Of a DNA stretch of 5,684 bases, positions 1 through 5,149 are shown one piece after another (the stretch's first letter is position 1; every line of letters begins with the position of its first letter). The notes below the pieces were generated by a model. The model was not told where the DNA came from and searched no databases. It worked only from the letters and a program-made list of their open reading frames with translations. The DNA lies in contig JACMQE010000159.1 in NCBI GenBank assembly GCA_014377145.1, positions 1 to 5,684 on the forward strand. Reading direction: 5' to 3'. This stretch comes from Glaciimonas sp. (GTDB taxonomy: Bacteria > Pseudomonadota > Gammaproteobacteria > Burkholderiales > Burkholderiaceae). The position numbers and the translations under genes were made by a program.

Positions 1-22
1 AAAGTAGGTCATCGTCAGGCTT
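1..22 (+). rRNA. rrf: 5S ribosomal RNA, 3' end only
   Basis: The first bases, AAAGTAGGTCATCGTCAGGC, match the conserved 3' end of bacterial 5S rRNA (E. coli ends GAGAGTAGGGAACTGCCAGGCAT; beta-proteobacterial versions read like AAAGTAGGTCATCGTCAGGC). This strand closes the terminal helix of 5S, and the rest of the molecule lies left of the window. An intrinsic terminator follows within 10 bases, as expected at the end of an rRNA operon. The exact mature end, about 20 to 22, is estimated. Identification rests on motif memory of only about 20 bases, but the position in front of a strong terminator supports it well. Confidence 0.8.
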
Positions 23-30
23 TTATTAGA

Positions 31-65
31 AATCCCTCCCAGAGTAATCTGGGAGGGATTTTTTT
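31..65 (+). terminator. Rho-independent terminator of the rRNA operon
   Basis: A perfect 13-bp stem (31-43 with 48-60, core CCCTCCCAGA/TCTGGGAGGG) closes a GTAA loop and runs directly into a T tract at 59-65. It starts about 10 bases after the 5S rRNA end, so it most likely terminates the rRNA operon. A second, weaker perfect inverted repeat follows immediately (65-72 with 78-85, TATCGAAA/TTTCGATA, 5-base loop); it has no T tract and its role is unknown. Confidence 0.92.
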
Positions 66-180
66 ATCGAAATACTCTTTCGATACCCCCTTCCGCTTTC
101 GCTGGAAAGTGCGCCATGAACGAATGCTGGCATAGGTTTGATGCAAAAAAGTGTTTGCTGAATTTGCAGGAATAGAGGAA

Positions 181-480
181 ATGGCAAAGCAATGCAAGAA
201 TTACGACATCAGCCTGAAGCTAGAAGTGGTGCGTATGATCCAAGAATAGGGGCTGGGCATCGGGCATGTCAGCGAAAGTAGGCAATAGGTGCAACGGCAA
301 TTCATCGCTGGGTTACGCACCACAGCGCAGAGCAGAATGGCTAACATGGAATTTGGGTTACTGCTCACTTCTGAGCAACAGCGTATACGACAATTAAAAT
401 GCGATAATCGCCAACTTCGCCAGGATGTCGACGTCTGAAAAACGGTATCGGCCTTCTTTTCCAGGGAAATGCAGTATGCT
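181..480 (+). pseudogene. IS3-family transposase OrfA, pseudogene
   Basis: The reading frame opens at ATG 181 with MAKQCKNYDISLKLEVVRMI, the start of the OrfA helix-turn-helix DNA-binding protein. Purine-rich GAGGAA lies directly before the ATG. Lesions visible: TAG at 247-249 where family members read Gln; a frameshift near 275-282, after which frame 3 gives AIGATAIHRWVTHHSAEQNG; a return to frame 1 around 340-365, giving LTSEQQRIRQLKCDNRQLRQ, the leucine-zipper-like coiled coil; and TGA at 436-438 inside VDV-stop-KTVSAFF, normally Leu. A product is not possible. The length before the orfB overlap, about 97 codons, is normal for OrfA, so damage is by point lesions rather than truncation. Confidence 0.85.
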
Positions 481-770
481 ATCAATTCATTCGTCAACTG
501 CAAGAGGAGGCCTTTCCGGCAAAGCACTGTTGCCCCCTCTTGTGCGTCAGTCGTTCCGGCTATTACGAGGCATAGCGCTGCTCTGCCAAACCGATTTTAT
601 ACAAAATGCGTGTTCACCTGAAGGCTGCTTTCAAAGCCATCCATCAAAACTATGGAAGCCGCTGGTTGGTCACCGCGATGATTAGCCAAGGCTTCATGAT
701 GGGTAGCTAAAAGATACGCCGCCTGATGCATCAGGCTGGCTTAAAACCTGTGTGGAAGCGTAAGTTTGGA
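480..770 (+). pseudogene. IS3-family transposase OrfB, N-terminal fragment
   Basis: Frame 3 from about 480 reads YQFIRQLQEEAFPAKHCC, then CVSRSGYYEA, then VHLKAAFKAIHQNYGSR and a final RRLMHQAGLKPVWKRKFG. These are the characteristic N-terminal blocks of the IS3-family OrfB (HTH_21-type region before the rve integrase core). It contains TAG at 573-575 and TAA at 708-710, and similarity ends at about 770 after some 97 codons, against roughly 280 in complete proteins. All three DDE catalytic residues lie in the missing part. No intact transposase is present in the window. Confidence 0.85.
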
Positions 771-908
771 ATATCTGTCGTGCGCTGCATTTAAGCAGAA
801 ACATTCAAAAAAGCCTAATAATCTGTCTATGTTAAGTTGGCTAATACACAAATAGCCATATTTTTGATGTAGTTTAAAGAATATTGCATCAAGCGCTAAA
901 AAAGCGTT
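771..908. other. A/T-rich spacer after the IS3-family remnant
   Basis: No coding similarity is seen. Near the right edge, AAGCGCT (891-897) can pair with AGCGTTT (903-909) around five A; the plus-strand version is followed by only one more T, so it is at best a weak terminator. The stretch 825-850 (TCTGTCTATGTTAAGTTGGC onward) has the look of an IS3-type right terminal repeat but has no matching left end here. Confidence 0.4.
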
Positions 909-1655
909 TTAAAAATCTTCATTCAAGTCCAGATATCGCCATTCTCCGGTAGGTAAGTCACAAAGGGTGATTTTCCCAATTCTTATACGTTTTAATTCGG
1001 TGACTTTTAGACCAACTGCTTCGCACATCCGGCGAATCTGACGTTTTTTACCTTCTCTCAATGTAAAGCTGAGCTGGTCGTCGTTTTGCCATTTGACGAT
1101 CGCACGCTTGAGCGGCTTACCCTCTAACGATAAGCTAAAATTCAATCGACGCAAATCTTCGGCTGGCAATTTCCCTCCGTTAGGGTATTGGACGCGAACC
1201 AGATATTCTTTATCGATGGCAGAATCTTCTCCGATCAATTGCTTCGCGACACGGCCGTCTTGTGTTAGCACTAACAAGCCAACGGAGTCAATGTCCAGAC
1301 GACCGGCAGGGACGAGGTTGCGCAGCTGGCTGCCGTGAAATTCCTGCACGGACTTATCTTTTTTCCAGCGGCTGGCTGCGTTGACCAGCACGATGGCTGG
1401 TTTGTATCCATCTTCCGCTTGACCGCTAACGTAGCCCATAGGTTTATTGATCAGAATAGTGACGCGTCTTGCTTGTTCTGCGCTGGCTTGGCGTTCTATT
1501 GTCACATGTTGATGTGATAGCACCTTGCTCCCAAGTTCGAAGACAATGATGCCATCGACCCGAACCCAGCCGTGGGCGATCCATTCATCGGCTTCGCGGC
1601 GCGAGCAAAAGCCAAGTTCGGACATGCGTTTGGAGAGGCGTAGTGGTTTAGTCAT
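909..1655 (-). CDS. rluF: 23S rRNA pseudouridine synthase, RluF-like (S4 domain)
   Basis: This is an RsuA/RluB/E/F-type enzyme that isomerises a uridine of 23S rRNA to pseudouridine in the cytoplasm. Numbering from ATG 1655 (248 residues), an S4 RNA-binding domain occupies about 4-55 (RLSKRMSELGFCSRREAD), NKPMGYVSG is at 70-78, the catalytic motif GRLDIDSVGLLVLTQDG carries the active-site Asp at 121, and KKRQIRRMCEAVGL lies at about 203-216, before a typical GEWRYL end. The R-Q-I-R-R-M-C-E block and overall order match RluF best, but RluB or RluE cannot be excluded; E. coli RluF is longer (290 residues) because of a basic C-terminal tail that is absent here. The frame extends three codons upstream to a TTG at 1664; ATG 1655 is preferred because the S4 domain starts just after it. 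Neither start has a clear Shine-Dalgarno. No frameshift or missing key residue is seen, so it appears functional. Confidence 0.85.
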   Translation of the reverse strand: MTKPLRLSKRMSELGFCSRREADEWIAHGWVRVDGIIVFELGSKVLSHQHVTIERQASAEQARRVTILINKPMGYVSGQAEDGYKPAIVLVNAASRWKKDKSVQEFHGSQLRNLVPAGRLDIDSVGLLVLTQDGRVAKQLIGEDSAIDKEYLVRVQYPNGGKLPAEDLRRLNFSLSLEGKPLKRAIVKWQNDDQLSFTLREGKKRQIRRMCEAVGLKVTELKRIRIGKITLCDLPTGEWRYLDLNEDF

Positions 1656-1849
1656 GAGATACAAAAATATTTAATGATAAAAAAGATGGCATTACGCAAA
1701 AACGGTTGCGGTGATTTTGGTTATGGTGCGCCTTCGGCCTCGGTGCTATTGCACCTTGATAGTTTGATTCTGCAAACTGTCTTCAGCAAAAAAATTGACA
1801 AATTGTTTGCTGGGTATATTTTACACAAATCCTAAAATATTAAGCGTGG
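1656..1849. other. Intergenic spacer between the rluF-like gene and the glnD relic
   Basis: No gene is supported here. It contains a small hairpin, GGTGC-TATT-GCACC (1742-1755), with a competing upstream copy of GGTGC at 1725-1729, so two alternative folds share one right arm. There is no T tract, so it is not a convincing terminator for either strand. On the plus strand there is a perfect -35 hexamer TTGACA at 1795-1800. A 53-codon plus-strand open frame (1674-1835) lacks a ribosome-binding site and recognisable similarity and is not called. Confidence 0.5.
1795..1822 (+). promoter_or_regulatory. Possible sigma70-type promoter facing into the glnD relic
   Basis: TTGACA (1795-1800) matches the -35 consensus exactly. 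Possible -10 elements are TATTTT (1817-1822, 16-base spacer) or TATATT (1815-1820, 14-base spacer, shorter than ideal). Transcription would run rightward, antisense to the glnD remnant, with no plus-strand gene downstream before 4215. It may be chance in an A/T-rich spacer. Confidence 0.3.
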
Positions 1850-2925
1850 TTATATCTGTAATGCTTCGAGTAAGTCGGTTTCTAATTTTATAATTGGTTG
1901 CAGCTATGATTCAACGCACTGCCATCGACTAGAAATACATCTTCGACCTGCTCCCCCACAGTTATGATCTTGGCTTGTACAGATTAATTTTATATTTGGC
2001 GAGTACGTTAGCGATTAAATACAGCAGACCAGCACGGTCGTTAGCTGTAATTGCCAGCAAATAATATTGACCCCGATCATCAGGTTGTAAGCCCACTGTT
2101 GGGTTTCTGTCGTTTTAAAACCGAGGGTTTCGACTATGGGAGTTTGCACATCAAATACCAAGCGATCTTCGCATCGCTTGGTATTTGATGTGCAAACGTA
2201 TCCGAATATCTTTAAAGGCACGTTCTTTTTGTGTCAATTGTCGCGCCTCGGTCCCCGTAATCAGAGATCGTTTAGGAAGTTTTCTCCAAGAGTCACCAAG
2301 GCTAGCATTGTTAGCCACCCACAAAATGACTTGTAAATCACGCAGGCTGCCCGGACTTTCCTTACAGTTCGGTTCAAGAATATAGGGAGTATCTTCAAAC
2401 TTGACATGGCGTTGATGCATTTCCAGCATTTTCGCCTGGAAAAAAAGTACATGGGTCGATCGCCACGTTATAGCGTTCTTTTAATGCGCTAAAAAGTTGC
2501 TTGTTGCCGCTGACAAAGCGCGCTTCGAGCAAACTGGTTTTGACCATAATATCAGCTGCTGCTTCGCTCATACATTCGTCAATGGTGTGGATGCTGTGAC
2601 CAATTTCTAGACCGATATCCCAGAATAGTTGGATTCGTTGCTCAAGGCTGTTTTTTAATTCAGCGTCAGGTGCTGCATCCAACAAAATTAATAGGTCAAC
2701 GTCAGATTAAGGAAATAGCTCGCCGCATCCATATTCTCCCACTGCAATCATTGCAGTTCAAGGAGGTAGCTACAAAACTTTCCATACCATTGTCAGTGCG
2801 ATATCGACACTTTGTCGTAAGTGTTTGAGTAGCAGATCCAGCTTGCCATTTTCCAAAAATGCGGTGATGGCTGTCTGTCGTTCATTTCTGAGTTGGGTCT
2901 TTAAGTTTTTGGCAAGTGTCGGCAT
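1850..2925 (-). pseudogene. glnD: glnD pseudogene (PII uridylyltransferase/uridylyl-removing enzyme)
   Basis: GlnD senses glutamine and adds or removes UMP on PII proteins; functional proteins have about 850-900 residues (nucleotidyltransferase, HD hydrolase, two ACT domains). Only about 1.08 kb remains. From ATG 2925 (MPTLAKNLKTQLRNERQTAI) the frame has TAG at 2772-2770, TGA at 2760-2758 and TAA at 2709-2707. The active-site loop reads VGEYGCGELFP-stop-SDVDLL, where GGxGRGELxxxSDxDLL is expected, so Gly and Arg are also lost. It continues with IGHSIHTIDECMSEAAADIM. A seven-base A run (2440-2446 on plus) shifts the frame before [19 protein letters not shown] and [18 protein letters not shown] second shift falls in the palindrome at 2142-2197, before [20 protein letters not shown] deletion of roughly 1.4-1.5 kb near 2088-2103 then joins this to VGLQPDDRGQYYLLAI of the last ACT domain, so the HD domain and first ACT domain are gone. 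Further shifts near 1978 and 1900 precede the end LETDLLEALQI. The identification is firm, and no product is possible. Confidence 0.93.
2142..2197. repeat. Perfect 25-bp inverted repeat, 6-base loop, inside the glnD relic
   Basis: The left arm is 2142-2166, the loop CTTCGC is 2167-2172, and the right arm 2173-2197 is the exact reverse complement of the left arm. The left arm read on the minus strand is genuine glnD sequence (DRLVFDVQT in the correct frame). The right arm is its inverted copy: only its outer part, CGTTTGCACATC encoding RLHI, fits GlnD, and the inner part does not. There is no T tract on either side, so it is not a terminator, and no transposase is attached. I infer that a natural 11-base imperfect palindrome (GTTTGCACATC/GATGTGCAAAC) was extended to perfection by template switching. 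Confidence 0.95.
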
Positions 2926-2991
2926 AGCTACGCAATGAGTGCGGGAGTGGGGTAATTGTCAGAAGTATTACATAGACTGCAAATATATTGC

Positions 2992-3044
2992 AAAAAATGT
3001 ATTATAATGCGCGAGAAAGATGTGGGTAATATGCTTTCTCACGC
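2992..3044 (-). terminator. Hairpin after map, possible weak intrinsic terminator
   Basis: Sixteen bases past the map stop codon the minus strand can form an 11-bp stem, GCGTGAGAAAG with CTTTCTCGCGC (3044-3034 with 3019-3009), one G-T wobble and a 14-base loop. A run of six T (2997-2992) comes about 11 bases after the stem, too far for an ideal terminator. The wobble pair forms only in the minus-strand transcript, which favours that orientation. It could end map transcription or act as a processing or stability hairpin. Confidence 0.4.
3001..3006 (-). promoter_or_regulatory. Candidate -10 element upstream of the glnD relic
   Basis: The minus strand reads TATAAT from 3006 to 3001, about 75 bases before the old glnD ATG. 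A 17-base spacer leads to TTACCC (3029-3024), a poor -35. It may be the vestigial glnD promoter. The plus strand also contains TATAAT at 3003-3008, so orientation is ambiguous. Confidence 0.3.
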
Positions 3045-3059
3045 AGCGTGAAGATGAAA

Positions 3060-3881
3060 TTATGTGGTAAAGATGGTTTGCGCAATAAATGCTGGCGGCG
3101 GCGGGGTGCCTGTCGATATCGTCAGAATTTCGTAGCCAGTTTCCGTCACCAGTACCGTATGTTCCCATTGGGCGGACAGGCTGCGATCTTTGGTGCGAAT
3201 GGTCCAGCCATCGCCCATTTCACGAATGTCGCGGCGTCCTGCATTTATCATTGGTTCGACGGTAAAAATCATGCCGGCTTCCAATCTCTCCAGCGTACCG
3301 GGTCGACCATAATGCAGTACTTGCGGTTCCTGATGGAAAACTTTGCCGATACCATGTCCGCAAAATTCGCGCACTACACTGTAACCAGCTTTTTCGGCAT
3401 ACTGTTGGATAACGTATCCAATATCGCCCAGGTGTGCGCCGGGCTTGATCTTGGCAATCCCTAGCCACATACATTCATAAGTAATGTCGCCCAGTCGTTT
3501 TGCCATGATGGAAGGTTCACCCGCGTAAAACATTCGACTGGTATCGCCGTGGTAGCCACCTTTGATAACGGTAATATCAAGATTCACGACGTCGCCATTT
3601 TTCAATAATTTGTCGCTTGGGATCCCGTGACAGATAACATCATTTACTGAAGTGCAAATGGCTTTTGGATAGGGAGTGTAGCCTGGAGGGCAATAGTTCA
3701 GCGGGGCAGGAATAGTGCCTTGTACATTCATCATGTATTCGTGGCAAAGGCGATCAAGTTCGCCAGTGGTAACGCCGACTTTGACATATGGGGTAATGAA
3801 ATCAAGAACTTCCGAGGCAAGCCTGCCAGCAATGCGCATGCCAGCGATATCTTCTGGGGTTTTTATAGAAATAGAGGACAT
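3060..3881 (-). CDS. map: Methionine aminopeptidase, type I
   Basis: This cytosolic metalloprotease removes the initiator Met from nascent proteins after deformylation. From ATG 3881 the protein has 273 residues, close to the type I average (E. coli 264). The five metal ligands are in place: Asp102 (VVNLDIT), Asp113 (YHGDTSRMF), His176 (CGHGIGKVFH), Glu209 (FTVEPM) and Glu240 (QWEHTVLV); the substrate-site His85 is in DVICHGIP. There is no N-terminal zinc-finger or other extension, so it is type Ia. The open frame runs upstream to 3962, but only MSSISIKTPEDIAGMR at 3881 begins like the family; no clear Shine-Dalgarno precedes it. The C-terminus is a short, slightly unusual tail (TGTPPPPAFIAQTIFTT). 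It lies upstream of glnD on the same strand and is divergent from rpsB, the usual betaproteobacterial arrangement. It appears intact and is probably essential. Confidence 0.96.
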   Translation of the reverse strand: MSSISIKTPEDIAGMRIAGRLASEVLDFITPYVKVGVTTGELDRLCHEYMMNVQGTIPAPLNYCPPGYTPYPKAICTSVNDVICHGIPSDKLLKNGDVVNLDITVIKGGYHGDTSRMFYAGEPSIMAKRLGDITYECMWLGIAKIKPGAHLGDIGYVIQQYAEKAGYSVVREFCGHGIGKVFHQEPQVLHYGRPGTLERLEAGMIFTVEPMINAGRRDIREMGDGWTIRTKDRSLSAQWEHTVLVTETGYEILTISTGTPPPPAFIAQTIFTT

Positions 3882-3996
3882 ATAAGGTAGGTAATGTGAT
3901 GAAAATTGCAAACTTGCGTTCACAGAAACGTAAAAAGAGAGGCCCGCACCAGAAAAAACCAAGTTTCAAGATGAGCCTAGATAAAGGCAAAGACAG

Positions 3997-4002
3997 ATTA
4001 TA
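3997..4002 (-). promoter_or_regulatory. Candidate -10 element of the map promoter
   Basis: The minus strand carries TATAAT at 4002-3997, matching the sigma70 -10 consensus, and would give a leader of about 110 bases before the map ATG. No good -35 is found at 16-19 bases (nearest TCTCAC or GTCTCA), so assignment rests on the -10 and its position. Confidence 0.4.
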
Positions 4003-4026
4003 GACGAGACTAGAGATATGTGAGAC

Positions 4027-4056
4027 TTGAGGAATTGCTTAGTTTTGGGGTAGAAT
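4027..4056 (+). promoter_or_regulatory. Sigma70-type promoter of rpsB
   Basis: TTGAGG (4027-4032) and TAGAAT (4051-4056) are separated by 18 bases, with four and five matches to the consensus hexamers. Transcription would start near 4063 and leave about 150 bases of untranslated leader before rpsB, a length that suits an autoregulated ribosomal-protein operon. Confidence 0.65.
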
Positions 4057-4146
4057 CTGTGGCTAGCATGAATTAATATTCAAGCAAAACTTGTTTTTAA
4101 GTACGTTGTCGTAACTCGTTGTTTTAAATTGCGAATCAGTTCGAAA

Positions 4147-4214
4147 AGGGTGCCTCTCTTGCTTGCAAGTCTGGTGACTGAACAGATTCCAGACCCAACC
4201 CTGGAAAGAAAATT
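4147..4214 (+). promoter_or_regulatory. Structured rpsB leader, candidate S2 autoregulatory site
   Basis: The bases just before rpsB can fold into a three-way arrangement: an outer helix AGGGT (4147-4151) with ACCCT (4198-4202), a hairpin CTTG/CAAG (4158-4161 with 4166-4169), and a hairpin GTCTGG/CCAGAC (4169-4174 with 4189-4194; the two hairpins share base 4169). The outer helix ends directly against the Shine-Dalgarno GGAAAG (4203-4208), six bases before ATG 4215. In other proteobacteria S2 represses rpsB-tsf through the rpsB leader; that this fold does the same is an inference. Confidence 0.45.
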
Positions 4215-4967
4215 ATGTCTGTAACAATGCTAGAAATGCTGGAAGCCGGTGTCCATTTCGGTCATCAAACTCGTTTTTGGAACCCAAAGATGGCGCCATA
4301 CATCTTCGGTCATCGCAACAAAATTCACATTGTCAACCTGGAAAAAACCCTTGGTATGTATCAGGAAGCGATGAAGTATATTCGCCAATTGTCATCCAAT
4401 CACGGCAACATCTTGTTTGTCGGCACTAAGCGTCAAGCACGTGAAATCATTGCTGCTGAAGCAGCACGTTCGGGTTCACCATTCGTTGACCAACGTTGGT
4501 TAGGCGGCATGCTGACTAACTTTAAAACTATCAAGACTTCAATCAAGCGCCTGAAAGAAATGGAAGCTTCGATTGCTGATGGTTCAGTTGAAAATCTGAG
4601 CAAAAAAGAAGGTTTGATGTTTCAGCGCGAAATGATCAAGCTGCAAAAAGCTATCGGCGGTATTAAGGATATGGGCGGAATTCCTGACGCAATCTTTGTC
4701 ATCGATGTTGGTTACCACAAAGGTGCTATCACTGAAGCAGCAAAGCTGGGTATCCCGGTTATTGGTGTAGTTGATACCAATCATTCACCAGAAGGTGTTA
4801 ATTACGTCATTCCTGGTAACGACGACTCGTCGAAAGCGATTGCTTTGTACGCGCGTGGTGTGGCTGATGCAATCATTGAGGGCCGTGCTAGTATCATCAA
4901 CGAAGTAGTGGCATTGATCAAAGGTAATGCTGACGAATTCGTTGAAGTTAATAACGAACAGCCATAA
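4215..4967 (+). CDS. rpsB: 30S ribosomal protein S2
   Basis: S2 is a structural protein of the small ribosomal subunit, bound late in assembly near S1 and helix 26 of 16S rRNA. The 250-residue product is of normal length and closely follows the family: [20 protein letters not shown] at the N-terminus, then [16 protein letters not shown], the coiled-coil region following [14 protein letters not shown] (about 100-155), [19 protein letters not shown], and [20 protein letters not shown] with the C-terminal [16 protein letters not shown]. The start is fixed by the conserved N-terminus and GGAAAG six bases upstream. No lesion is seen. It is followed by a terminator and then tsf, the standard rpsB-tsf pair. 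Confidence 0.98.
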   Translation: MSVTMLEMLEAGVHFGHQTRFWNPKMAPYIFGHRNKIHIVNLEKTLGMYQEAMKYIRQLSSNHGNILFVGTKRQAREIIAAEAARSGSPFVDQRWLGGMLTNFKTIKTSIKRLKEMEASIADGSVENLSKKEGLMFQREMIKLQKAIGGIKDMGGIPDAIFVIDVGYHKGAITEAAKLGIPVIGVVDTNHSPEGVNYVIPGNDDSSKAIALYARGVADAIIEGRASIINEVVALIKGNADEFVEVNNEQP

Positions 4968-4996
4968 ATCCTGAAATTGATGTAAGACACTCAACG

Positions 4997-5025
4997 AAAA
5001 AAGGGGCAGCGATGGCCTCTTTTTT
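4997..5025 (+). terminator. Intrinsic terminator or attenuator between rpsB and tsf
   Basis: AAAAAAGGGGC (4997-5007) pairs with GCCTCTTTTTT (5015-5025) around a 7-base loop, with one G-T wobble, and ends in six T. It lies 30 bases after the rpsB stop codon. If it is only partly efficient it would set the S2 to EF-Ts ratio. A second promoter for tsf in 5026-5149 is not clearly visible; TTGACC at 5080-5085 lacks a good -10. Confidence 0.8.
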
Positions 5026-5149
5026 GTATAACTGAATAATTTTTGATTGATAATGCGGGTGAATGCTGGCTGGAGCGCGTTGACCGCTTAATTTTGAGTG
5101 ATTTTTCACGAACGCGGCAAGCTTGTACCGATTGACCTAGGAGAATGAA

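Larger units (their letters stand above)
181..770 (+). mobile_element. Degraded, truncated IS3-family insertion sequence
   Basis: Two overlapping remnants in the order orfA then orfB, with orfB in the -1 frame relative to orfA, give the IS3-family architecture in which -1 frameshifting makes the OrfAB transposase. Both parts carry several inactivating lesions, and the catalytic DDE half of OrfB is absent. Similarity is lost at about 770, and what follows (771-908) is A/T-rich without coding similarity I recognise. I could not define the left terminal inverted repeat or target duplications. A stretch near 825-850 resembles a typical right end but is not convincing. The element sits between an rRNA operon and a housekeeping gene, and it cannot transpose by itself. 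Confidence 0.85.
3882..4214. other. Divergent map-rpsB intergenic region
   Basis: This 333-base spacer holds back-to-back promoter elements: a minus-strand TATAAT for map (4002-3997) and a -35/-10 pair for rpsB (4027-4056), followed by the rpsB leader. On the plus strand a short open frame, 3899-4003, would encode a 34-residue Lys/Arg-rich peptide starting MKIANLRSQKRKKRG. AAGG at 3884-3887 precedes its ATG, but I recognise no family, so it is not called as a gene. The rest, about 4064-4140, is A/T-rich with nothing identifiable. Confidence 0.5.

Noticed and set aside
425..685. Plus-strand open frame of 86 codons
   Set aside because: It is in frame 2, whereas the OrfA and OrfB similarity lies in frames 1 and 3; it is a shadow of the IS3-family relic.
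1674..1835. Plus-strand open frame of 53 codons starting MIKKMALRKNG
   Set aside because: No ribosome-binding site, no recognised family, and it lies in the spacer upstream of a minus-strand gene; chance is the simpler explanation.
2142..2197. Palindrome as a rho-independent terminator or CRISPR-like unit
   Set aside because: There is no T tract on either side, only one unit, and no cas genes or repeated spacers.
2136..2336. Plus-strand frame whose start repeats the sequence VCTSNTKR also seen on the minus strand
   Set aside because: The similarity arises only because the perfect palindrome reads alike on both strands; it is not a duplicated gene.
3048..3464. Plus-strand open frame of 138 codons
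   Set aside because: It is antisense to map, whose motifs are all intact on the minus strand; no recognisable similarity.
3882..3962. N-terminal extension of map by 27 residues
   Set aside because: The extension has no family similarity, while MSSISIKTPEDI at 3881 is the usual type I start.
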